Shown in pieces: positions 24,155 through 35,100 of a stretch of 64,000 nucleotides of DNA. The notes below the pieces were generated by a model. The model ran no database searches. It was given only the letters and a program-made list of their open reading frames with translations, and was not told the origin of the DNA. The first letter of the stretch is position 1. Each line of letters starts with the position of its first letter. The stretch covers positions 112,622,930 through 112,686,929 of the forward strand of contig OX352762.1 in assembly GCA_947095585.1 (NCBI GenBank). Direction: 5' to 3'. This DNA comes from Nephrocerus scutellatus (taxonomy: Eukaryota; Arthropoda; Insecta; Diptera; Pipunculidae). Position numbers and translations under genes: made by a program.

Positions 24155-24440
24155 ATTAATAATAATATTTAGCGCAACAGGCCGTTGTGATCCAGGGGAC
24201 CTAGCTTCTCGCGACCATTCGTGTTGTGCGTTCTATGATATATTTGCAGACTCAAATGGAAGGGGTCTATAATTTAAAACCATATCCAAATGCGAATGGA
24301 GAAGCTACTTCATGACAGCTATTATTCTTGGAAGTTAAAAACATTCGCGAAAGGTGGGACCGTAAAAAAGATAGTAAAGCGAGCTTCTCAGCTCGCCATA
24401 TGGATAATTGTAATACTTCATCTTCAGGATTCCAACTCTT
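24155..24440 (-). mobile_element. tRNA-derived SINE, diverged copy
   Basis: 3' end TAATAATAATATTTAGCGCA on the plus strand, body matching at moderate identity, and a B-box remnant near 24425 (CAGGATTCCAAC). It lies directly next to the SINE at 23857. It is older than its neighbour, judged by divergence. Confidence 0.78.
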
Positions 24441-25179
24441 TTTTTGCATTTTTTTTAAGGAAATACTTTTTTTTTAAATTTTTTTTTTAAATTTTTTCTC
24501 TCCACTTTTTCCACTTTGCCATCCATTACACGCGCCACAGCACAAATTACGCCATCGCAAGCCGAGCGCTAACCAGTTGTTTTAAACCAAGTACCATCAA
24601 ATTCTTAGACGTAGAATCTTAGATATACGAGTGGACAAACTGACACACGCCGGCCCTTTGATTATTAGCTTTTCCCTTCAGGCTCGCAAATATTTTTAGT
24701 GTTTTTCTTGGATTTTAACTTCAAATCTTCCGCCAGAAGTCCAACGTACTAACCACTAGAGATAAGGTACCCAAAATATACCATGGTAATCTTCCCAAAC
24801 GTCTGAGCTTTTGGTTGTATGTTCCTGCCAGAGTTATTTTTCTGTTTATTGTTTTTGTCCTTATCGTTATTGTTGCTGTCAGCAAAATTATTGTTAAGTA
24901 CTTCAAATGATTAGAACTTTAGAACACCCTCAACCGCTACTTCCAGTCCGGCGCACTCCATTATTTGTTTCTCCAGTTTATCGATGCTTTTTTGCATGTA
25001 GGGGGCTCCGGTGCCCTTTAAGTGATTTTTATTTCTTTTTAGTTTATTTTTTATCTTGTATCACTCCACTTTATCACTCCAAGTCTAAGAAAAAGTTATT
25101 AATAAAAATTTTATATATTTATTATATTGTTTGTTGTTTTTTCCAATATTTAATATCTTTTTGTTTCAGAGGTTAAGGG

Positions 25180-25915
25180 AGCTTGCAAACTTTTCCCAGA
25201 GAAAACTGGTGGTTTTTTTTCGTTGATCTTTGATGACCACTCATGGTTAGGTTGGGGTGGCTGTCGGCAGGAAGCCAATAGACCAATAGATGTTCCATTG
25301 TGATGCCACACGGATCGTGAGGATTTCTTGCCCTACTCATTGAACCAGTTGGAGCTTCGAAAACCAGTGGAGCGAAAAATGTCAGTGCTTGGCAAAAGGC
25401 TCCCAAATAGAGCTTACGCTTTAGAGAAGGAGCTGAGCATGTGCAGAGAAAGTGAAGAATGATATCTTCCTCTTCTGCAGCTTCTGTGAAAGTCATTGGA
25501 AAATAAACCATGGCATGCTTTCCTATACGACAGTGCCCAGTAATTACATCTATCATAGCGCTTTATGCTTAGAGGCCAAATTTGTTTTGACGCTACACAA
25601 GTTATACCATTTGTCCAACTAAAGTTGGTTTTGTCGGTAGCATCTAGCTTTAACATGAGTTTACATCTAGCAATCGGTATGTCCAGGGAACCATTTTCAG
25701 GTAGAAGGGGCAGCATAGTACAATTTTTGGCGAGTTCATCGGCCCTGCCGTTCGCCAGAATATCCCTATGCCCCGGCACGCAATACAGGTGAATGTTGAG
25801 CTGCTCCGCCATCTCCGTGAGATGATCGGCAGTCTAGGGCTACAATAGAGTTCGTAGAGACTGGATCTAAGGATCTCAAAGCTGCTTGACTATCCGAGAA
25901 GATCCGGATGGACGT
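25180..25915 (-). pseudogene. LINE RNase H and C-terminal fragment, minus strand
   Basis: Reads IVALDC then MAEQLNIHLYCVPGHRDILA and NGRADELAKNC: the HxxI-type RNase H end with VPGH and ADELAK. After a frameshift comes VITGHCRIGKHAM, SNDFHRSCRRG (decayed Cys-His knuckle), and a Leu/Cys-rich C-terminus. It is the 3' third of an R1/LOA/I-type LINE. Confidence 0.82.
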
Positions 25916-26044
25916 TTGTCTTCAGTCAAGACAGGAATCATAAAAATGGACAAAATCTCAACGCGTTTTTTGTTACTGGACATATTTTGTTTAGGTTCCA
26001 TTTTTTTTGAATAAAATTCCCACAGACGATAACTATTTTTAGTC

Positions 26045-26800
26045 GACTGTTTTTAAAAATTTTAACTTAACTTGACTTGGCCCCTTTTTGTCTGTATTTT
26101 CGACAACTTTGAGTTATTTTTAACCACCTTCCACACGACCTAGAGAGCTGAAATTTTGTGAGTGTCTAAGTCCATAATAATAATAATAATATTCGGCGCG
26201 ACAGACCATTGCGGTCCAAGGCCTAACTTCTCGCGACCATTTGTGCTGCGCATGTTAATTTTTGGACACAAATGGAAGGGACCTACAATTTAAGGCCGGA
26301 TCCGAACAGCGAATTGAGAAGCTTTCCGTGACAAGCTATTACTCTCGGAACGTTTGTCACCCATTCGCGAGAGGTGGGACACCGTGAAAAATACTTTTAG
26401 TGTTGCTGGGATTCGAACCTGAACCTCCTGCTCAGCAGCCATGTGCCCTTCCACTGAGCCACGACGCCCACCTAAGTCCATAATAGCATTTTTTATATTC
26501 TGCGTGTGACGCATGTCCCATGTGGCTCGTGTTATTGTTTGAAATGTTTTTTTTTTTCGAATTCTTTGAGGCTCTTTCTAACCACCTTATGCACGACCTC
26601 GAGAGCTGTAATGAGAATGATAGTCCAAAATAACATTTTTTATATTCCACTTATCACGTGTGTCGCGTTTCGCATGTGGCGCTTGTGATGCGTGTCGCGA
26701 GATATTTTGGCAATTATTACCAAATAATAAAGGACTGTGTTGCGTGTGTCGATTTATATATAAAAGTTTGTACCCTAAAAAAGAAGTTTTTTTAACATTT
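26045..26800 (+). repeat. Family B element (monomers interrupted by a SINE)
   Basis: Begins TTTTAACTTAACTTGACTTG. Two monomers follow, each with CTTTGAG ... TTTTTAACCACCTT ... ACGACCT(A/C)GAGAGCTG and a TTTTTTATATTC(T/C) block. It ends with TTATTACCAAATAATAAAGG, GTTGCGTGTGTCGATTTA and TATATAAAAGTTTGTACCCT. A SINE with perfect target duplication sits inside the first monomer. Confidence 0.85.
26180..26471 (-). mobile_element. tRNA-derived SINE, full length with 14-bp target-site duplication
   Basis: Best copy of the family, about 292 bp. On the minus strand the head starts GGTGGGCGTCGTGGCTCAGT with A box TGGCTCAGTGG and B box GGTTCGAATCC about 40 bases apart. A body of about 200 bp (ending GGACCGCAATGGTCTGTCGC) and an (ATT)n tail follow. 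It is flanked by CTAAGTCCATAATA at 26166-26179 and 26472-26485, both part of the family B monomer. Confidence 0.93.
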
Positions 26801-26934
26801 ACTTTGGTATTTTGTTTTGTCCTGTCAAATCTGACGATACAAACGAGGATAGTCGATTGAACCAAAATATGTGCTGGCAACTGTCGATTGTATCGATAAA
26901 ACTCGATTGTATCAAGTTACGTGCCGGCAGCCTA

Positions 26935-27060
26935 GTCTTGGCAGAAGCAGACTCACAGAGGTAACAGCTGCAGACCCTGAAGGATGGAGAAGATTTGTTG
27001 GCGCCCTATGCCCCAACCGGGGTTACAAGACATGATGATGATGAAGACGATGATGATAAT
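26935..27060 (+). mobile_element. LINE 3' end fragment with GATGAT tail
   Basis: Encodes RLTEVTAADPEGWRRFVGAL then CPNRGYKT and stop, followed by (GAT)n. It is the C-terminus of the same kind of LINE as at 47820-47876; 5' truncated to about 125 bp. Confidence 0.75.
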
Positions 27061-28919
27061 TAATTCGTGCCCAAAATTATGTTTAGAAACGCAAAACTAA
27101 AAGGTTGTGTCATCCGGGAGATTGAGATAACGAATAGTAGAGAGGTTATTTGTTAAAGGTGGAGACAAAGAAAAAGAAAAAACTCTTCTTTTTTTGGAAA
27201 ATAAATACATTAATAATTATAGTATCGCTAGAATTGGTTAAACTCACAAAAATCGCAATTGAATTTCAATATTTTATTATATTTTTATGATTAAATAAAC
27301 AAAAAAAATTAAATTAAATCTTCAAACTCAAACGTAGAAAAATAACGTCACCCACTGTCGTTCGATTCAGTGGATTTTCTGTAATAATTTCTAATTATAA
27401 TAATATAATAATAATACATAGATACATATATAATAAAATAATTAATTGAAGTTACAATACACTAAATTCTAGGGTATAGCTTGTAGTTATATATAGTCTG
27501 TAATAAAAATAATAATTATAGTAATAATATTTAATTGATAACTACATACATTATGCATAATGCATTATAGAAAATGAAAGCGGTTGCTGCTGTTTGTCTT
27601 GCATATTCTGTTTTTTCTTTTCTTTTTTTATACATACGTCAATGTTCAGAAGTACAACTTCACATCAAATAGAAGCACGATCGTCGTCTGGTTTTTTTTA
27701 TGGTATTTTATTGTGATTTTATTTTTCTATTTACAATTTTTGTTTATATTGCTACATACACATGTGATTTTAAAAATTAAAATAATTTAACATGTTCTAC
27801 ATACTAACTAAGTACTAACATGCAGTCTCTAGCACATGTGGGTATGCTACCGCATTCCGCGGGTTTAATTTTAGTGCTTATTTCAAAGCAGTTTACATAT
27901 ATACATCAACTGCTTTGTTTACGTTTTTTTTCTTTCAAATATTTATATAGTATTTGCAGTAACTACCAATTTTTATTTTATAGTGAAATATTATTAGAGA
28001 AAGAGAGAGAGAGTTGTAAAGTGCGTGAAAAGCGAACAGTGATAAATCTAATTTTTGAACACCTACATATGCTCTTTTTCTCGTTTTCTGCTATTTATGA
28101 TTTGTTTTATTTGTAAATTAAAAATAAAAATAAAAATAAAATAAAGTTCTTTATCTTTGTTTATTGCCTACTTTTTAATTTATTAATCTGTATATTACAC
28201 TCGTGCATCATACATTCTCGTATGTATTTATATCGTTTTCACAGATAAAATCTTTTAAAAAAAACTGTCTTTTGTCAATATCCGTTGTTAATTTTCAAAT
28301 TACTTTTCAAGTATATTGTTTAAGTAAACATTTGTTGTTTAGTATATCATTAAAAGTACACCACTAAAAAATATAGCTAAAGTCATGGTGCGTTGCGTTT
28401 ATTATTTTTCTTCGAGAAGATACATTTGTAGACGAATATGATGAAGTCAAAGAAACCAGTATTTTCTTAAAAATATCTACAACATTAAATTTTGAATATA
28501 TACTCGTATACATACGAAATAATTCACTAAATCGAATGTTATTACTAAGAAATAGCGAACGTCAGTGATGTCTTTAGTTTTTTTGGTTCTCATATTATAT
28601 CCTGCATTGTATCAAGCATTTTGTATCTGTGTTTAAAGTGGATAATGCACTGTTGCATTTACAAGTAAAAAAAACGATGAAATCAAAATGTTATTGTGTC
28701 GCAGTTTATGTTGTGTTAGTAAAAATCCTTTGGCATTCTTGTGATTACTTTTTTAATTTAATTTTTTTTAAGTTTGTAGAAGTCTACCTTCAAAAATCGG
28801 AAAATTTTCTTTTCTCCTACTGTTGATCGGGAATAAATTGTGAAGTACGAGTAGACACGATTTTTTCCAAATGTTTACTAAACTGATTGCTGATTGACTG
28901 ATTGGCTGATGGCAACATT
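27061..28919 (-). other. AT-rich, TE-free stretch; probable retn 3' UTR and downstream flank
   Basis: No recognisable transposon or conserved ORF is visible. The sequence is strongly AT-rich with TAA/ATA-rich low-complexity tracts (27380-27540) and T-rich tracts (27600-27760). Its position directly after the retn stop suggests UTR and flanking sequence, which is an inference. Confidence 0.35.
28398..28403 (-). terminator. candidate polyadenylation signal for retn
   Basis: AATAAA on the minus strand, 517 bases beyond the retn stop codon. Several other AATAAA/ATTAAA hexamers occur in this AT-rich stretch (for example at 28106-28111), so this site is only a candidate. Confidence 0.2.
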
Positions 28920-29173
28920 TTATGATATAATTAGTGAACGTGGTCTATCCTCGAGTGTGGAATCTTTGTGTAGACTACTTGGGCCGTTTGCGATTATGTT
29001 GTGCGTTGTCGTAGTTGAAACAGCCGGTGTTGTGGACACACTGGTCGCTGTATCAGCATCACTACTGACTGCCGGTGATGCAGGCGCGGTGTTCGCAATA
29101 AGAACTCCTTCATATTTTACACCATTGAGTTCTAGATTGACCACCAGTTGTGGTTCACCATTAGCCCCGGTTC
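28920..29173 (-). CDS. retn: retn terminal coding exon: REKLES end and C-terminus
   Basis: The last coding exon completes Gly and reads TGANGEPQLVVNLELNGVKY EGVLIAN, the end of the REKLES domain. A roughly 55-residue Ala/Ser/Thr-rich tail follows, ending DRPRSLIIS and a TAA at 28922-28920. The acceptor is TTTCTAG at 29180-29174. The acidic repeats known from the Drosophila C-terminus are not seen. The minus-strand sequence downstream is AT-rich and TE-free, as expected for a 3' UTR. Confidence 0.92.
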
Positions 29174-32100
29174 CTAGAAAGAAGATAACATTTTGTTAGT
29201 CAATATTTCAGTGAAATTCAGAGTCCGTCGATATTAAATCCTACTTTTTATAATGATCAGTTTTTGATTTCTACGTTATTCCAGTCAACATGCATACAGA
29301 GCCGGCAGATTTACGGAGACCGTACTGTGGGAGCTGACGGAAAGTATAGAGGTGTCCTTTGCTAGTAAGGAAATCGCGCTATACGAATCTCATAAGGAGA
29401 TAAGGAATGATCTGGAGAGGAAGAAAGACAGCACAATCACTAAATGGATGTGCGAAATGCTGGGCACCAGAACAGTGGAGACCATAGTCGGTGATAAAAA
29501 CCATTATGTTCAACACAACAAGAGGATGCCCACAGGGAGGAGTAGTATCTCACCTTTTATGGAGCATCCTTGTAGACGAACTACTTCAGTGACTAGCTGA
29601 AGCAGGGACTTATGCCCAAAGCTACATAGACGACATATCCTTTGTGGCAAGAGGAAAGTTCGAGGAAGTATTCTGTGACATAATCTAAAACAGATTAACC
29701 ACCACGAGTAGATGGTGCCTAGAACTAAGACTAAGACTAAGAACAAGCCCAAACCAATAGAAGACTGCACCCGGTTACCCCCCATGGAGAAGAGAAAAGC
29801 AAAAACAAAAAAAAACAAAAAAGAGCACTTATGGTGTACAGAAGGGCGGCAGGAAAATCCGAGGGAGTTAGTCCCAGAAAAATGCACTGGGTTTACACCA
29901 TGATAGTTATTCCAATGAGTGCAGTGCCATGGGCAAATAGGACCAAGCTAAGCACACGAGAAGGCAGTTTGAAAAAGTGCAAAGGCTTTCCTGTGTTTTA
30001 ATTACAGGTGGCATGAGAACCTGCTCCAAGGTGGGTATAGCGGCAATTCTTGCGCTACTCCCGCTACAAATAGTGGTAGAGAGCAAATTTAAGGAAACTT
30101 AGTTACGTTTAAATAAAGTAGGCTGCTTCACGGACGGCAGAGCAAAATTATTAGTGGAAACACCCGCCAAACAGATTCCTTAAGACAGTATGCCGTGTAA
30201 CAATGGGGCAGTAACCGAGTGCTCACATTAATTTTGAAAGGAACTATACTACACTACACTATAGACAGCCAAGCTGCGCTAAGAGTCTTGGATGCATTCC
30301 ACATCATGTACAAACTTGTGGAGGAATGCAGCTAGAATAAGCTAGACCTAATAAAGCAGCAGAAACTCCGCTTGTAGAGCCAGAACCATTCGGTGGCATA
30401 GGGTACCGCAGAATAAGAGAATAAGTAGAAATAATGTTAGAATCATTACGGGGTTCCTAACAGGACATTGTAGACTGAAGGGGCACCTAAAGAAATTAAA
30501 ATTAGAAAAGGCTGACAGCAGCAAGGTTTGTGGCGAAGCTTAGGACCCCGTGGCATCTTCTCAATGAATGCGGAGCAACGAAACCCACACAATCTCGGAC
30601 TCTGCACGACATTCACTGAACCAACTCAATATTATAAGTTCCTAAGAAACATTGGTATCGAGTGGTGGCTATAGAGACCGGCGTGCATAGCAGAAGTCAG
30701 GGGGAAGCGCAATAGATCCATATGGGTCGCAGTGCTATTAGAATACATACAAGTTTTTATCACATTTGTAAATATGTAAAAATTTTGTGTCAAACAGAAA
30801 TTGCGGTGTGTATAAGAGAATGAAAATTTTAAAAACTGTATTGTCTCTTAAGTTTTGTTTGTGAATGCTCCACAGATGAAAATTGATTGAAATTTTTTAT
30901 TGTGAATCGCTTATCTTAAGAATGGAAAGAAAATCTTTATAAAAGTGGCAAACATTAAAGTTGTTATTGTGAATCGCACATCTCACAGTTCATTGGTTGT
31001 TGTCCATGTACCAGGGTTTTCTTATAAAATAAAAAATAAATAAAGAGAATCGTGATAATGGTTCAGGACTGTGCTATTGTACACGTAAATAAAAACAGAT
31101 ACAAACTAAATAATCGCATTTTCTAATTTGTTGTTATTTTCGCGATAAGGCCGAGTCGCGATAGCATTACTTTCTGCGAAAATGTAAGGAAATATTTTCT
31201 TTTTATTACTCGGAGGAAAAACTTTCTATTTAAAATGTTCGGTTAACGACGTTTAATGGCCCCCTATATATTATTTAAAGTTACAGTATCCTTTTAAAGC
31301 CAATGGTGAAGCCTGATATTTAGTTATAGTTAACATAAGAACGTTTTAATTGTACTTTTTAGCTGTACTTGTTTTATACTACTACTTGTTGAATTGTTCA
31401 AATTTTTTATTTAACGCAACTTCAAATGAGTTCAGACGCTACAGTGTAGAACTAGATTCGAAAAAAAAAATAGTTATGTATGTACTTACCTTTTCGTGCA
31501 ACTTTGAATTGCATTCCAGAAAGGAATGAAAACTGTTCCATTCCCGTGGCTGTTATATCATTTGCGGAAGATTCATCTCGTCGTTGCTGTTCATTGCGCA
31601 GTGTTTCTTTGTTGTCCTTGTCATGTTTACTACTACTGAGACTGTGCTGATGATGAAGAAGCTGTAGTTTTTTTGCCGACAACGGCGATGTTGTTCGTCT
31701 GATGGTAGACGGCGATTGTTCAATTGCAGAATCATCTGACTTAGCATCATGATGGTGGCCATTTATGTGACGTGGTTCACAATCATCATTTGATGTATTA
31801 GCCACGGAATGCTTTTCTTCATCCTCAATGTCGTCGTCATCTTCATCGTCATCGCATTCGCCACCGTCGCGAACACTTCCTGAATGGTGATTGTGGTGGT
31901 AATTATTGCCAGCTATTTGCGGAACATAGAATCCCGCCGGAAATCCAGCACCATTAAAAGCACCGACCCCAATATCATTCAAACCAGAACATCGCTTCGC
32001 TGGTGGTGGTTGGTTAAAGTCTTCTCTATGGGAAATATCCGATGTGTCGCGTTCGTGCTCACGTTTAGTAGCGGTTGGATTTGGCGGCGAATCGGAAAGG

Positions 32101-35100
32101 TTCAGAGCCTCGCTAGAAAATCGCGTCGAGGGAGAAAGAACAAGTCTACGATAAATTACATAAGTGGATTTGACATAAACTCGACAATTATTATTGAATG
32201 AACGGGGTGAATTTGACAAATACTCGACACTTACCGTTGTGGTTCGATGATACCCTGTGGCGAAGTGTTTACCGATGACGGCGGACTTGTGTTGTTATGA
32301 TACATCGACCAAAGGGCAACACGTGACATCTCGAGGGCATTAAGTGCTTCGCGGGGAGTGATTTCTGGACTCTGTGAACGCTGACGCTGATGACTGGAGC
32401 CGTTGGACGGGTGGATGTTGCTGTTGCTGCTGCTGTGTGTGCTGATATTGCCTGCGGAGGATGGTGGTAGTTGTTGCTCATTTTTGCCGCCTTGCATCAG
32501 CTTTAAATACTCCATCATGCGTTGCTCGATTTCGTGCGTCACCTGTCCGAATGATGGAGCCATCAGTCTATGATGAGCTGCTGCCGCTGCTGCTGCGGCG
32601 GCTGCTGCCGCTTGTGGGCTGTTGGCATGTGTTACTAGTGCGAGTGGTGACATTTGCTGCATCCCACCTGGTAGATTCTGCCTGGCCATCTGAGGCTATT
32701 GAATCGAGAATGAAGCAGAAGAACAAAGTAAAAAGAGGAGAACCCATTAGCTGTGCATTCTGTTTATTTTACACTCATATGCAATCGAGTGGTACTTACC
32801 ATTTGCATTTGATTGTGCATTGCCTCAAATTGACCGTAGCTGGAGCGGCGTCCCTCTCTGCGATTCCCATCGATTGCTGCTTGCAATTCTGCGGGTGAGC
32901 TGAGGTTTTTCTTTTCGCATTCATAGGGATACAAGTATTTCATGTACCTGCAAAGAGAGAGAGACGCAAAAAAATAAAGACGGGTTTTTCAATCATAGAA
33001 GCATAGGTTGGTAGATTGGTGAACCTCGCTAGAGTGCGCCATTTTGATGTTACAAAGTTCTTGGGACCTAACATGGATATTTAAGTGTTTTGGATCCAAC
33101 CTGTAGCGTTCAGATACGAGATCGACTCAGTTATCCTGTAATCTGAGAGCTTTTTTTGGTCGACAAAAAAGCTTTACCTAAAGTACGGAGTCTTGACCCT
33201 GCTAGGGCCGGACAACACAGAAAAAGCATCATTAGCATCTTTACAACTTCAACATAAGTTTTTGTGTGGTATACCCAGCTTAGCAGCATGGCTGCCTACT
33301 CATAGCCACAATTCTGACAGCCTCCTTCCGGGTTCTTGATATCAACTCGGTGGTTGTAGGTTGGCCATATCATTCTTGATATGGCGCAGTTCGACCTGCT
33401 CCACATTAGTGGTGACTTATATAGGGTGTTTCAACAGGTGCGCTTCAACTTTTCTCCGATAGGGACGGCGAACGACGCCATATTTTTTATTGTTCTTTTG
33501 TCATTTGGAAACTTCATTAGTATACATTTCATCATGGAACGGTGAACAGCGATTGCAAATCGTGCAAATTTTTTATCAAAATAATCGTTCTGTTGCCGCT
33601 ACTTTAAGAGCATTACGGCCATTTTACGGTCCATTTAACAAGCCAGCCCGTTCGACAATCGACCGTATAGTGGCAAAATTTGAGTCTACGTTTTCGCTAC
33701 ATAATGTTCCGGTGCCCTCGAGAGCAAGAAGTGCTCGAAGTGTTGAAAACATCGCAGCCGCCAGGGCTTCAGTTCAAGAAAAAAAGTTGAAGTGCTCTTA
33801 TTGAAAAACCCTATATGTGCAAAAGGAGAGAATTTATACCAACCCTTCCGATTTGTGACTCAAGTGTATCACCACGACATCTGCGTACACAACTACCTTC
33901 GTCCTACCTTCCATAAGTTTTACTTGAAGTTTACTAATTACCATTAGCCACAGTAATTGTGAGATGACCCCTCTCTGGGGAGTGACTTTTTCGACTAGCT
34001 CAGTATATTAAAACTGCCATTGATCCATTGCGTAAGGAAGGGCTCCTGACTGAGTAAGAGCATCCTGAATAGTCTCAACCCAAACACTGTTGAAAGCCCC
34101 TTCTATATCTAGGAAGATGGCAAGCATAAACTTCTTGTAATTAATCGTGTGCTCAATCGTTCGCGCAACTTAATGGAGGGCCATCTCCCTTAAGATATGC
34201 GTGTTGAGATCTCGATACTTGTAAGACTTCGAATCATTGCCTGAATGATGGTGTAGCACTCTAGAATAAACTCCACGGCCTTTAGCAAGAATGATGAGAG
34301 ACTGAGAGGCCCAAAATCCTTCGCTTATTCATGTCTTCTTCTACCTGCTTTGGGTATTAAAACTATACCCTAGTATAAGACAGCTTCTGAAAATGTTCAT
34401 CAGCCAGTAAGTCGACAGCTCCAGTGACTAGCGCAGCATAATCGGCTGTATGCCATCCAAACCGGGAGACTTGTAGGCCGAAAAGCTTCTTAGAACCCGG
34501 GTTATCATATTGTTCACGCCACCACGAGGAACTGGATGCTCAACCTGCATTCTCTCCAAATCTCCTACGTAGTGATATCTTCTGGTCAGCCCTTGGCGGT
34601 TTCGATTGATTGGCAAAAGTTTATCCAAGAGCGTCTCTTGGCTTCTTTGATGGACTTATTGTAGCTTTTCAGGCAATCTTTGCAAAGCTGTCCGTATTTT
34701 TTGGTATAGAAAAAATTGAAAATCGATCTAGTCATTCTAATGAGTTTACTAAGTAAGATCTTCGCTCCACAATGGAGGGTGAGGTTTTTTGCTTCGACTG
34801 ATTGGGCCTTCAGAGCCACGTTCATTGATTTCTCGAACGTTTTAATACTCCTGCCTAATTCCTCAGTCGTGTTTATTTCAATATTGGGTATTTTATATCA
34901 TATCATAGAAGCATATAACGTTAAATTATTTTTTTAAATAAATTGAGCCAACGGATTTGAGACGAGTTCGTAATTAGTAATTCAATATTAAGTGAGCTCA
35001 CTATTTGCTAATGAATTGCTATTGATATGCACAAATTGCGAACAAACGTTTACCAGAAAAAGGTTTATCAATTAAAAAAACTTTCTTGACACTTTGGGAA

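Larger units (their letters stand above)
33006..34901 (-). mobile_element. RNase H/R1-LOA-like LINE with 14-bp target-site duplication, in retn intron
   Basis: Flanked by perfect 14-bp repeats ATCATAGAAGCATA at 32992-33005 and 34902-34915. Minus-strand reading: linker (EAKRRSWINFCQSIE), RT start (SAYKSPGLDGIQPIMLR), FLDIEGAFNSVWVETIQDAL, and near 33200 the C-terminal LCCPALAGSRLRTLGKAF. It is internally deleted (no intact palm seen) and carries a nested mariner derivative at 33422-33813. Its 3' side faces the retn exon encoding YMKYLYPYE. Confidence 0.86.
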
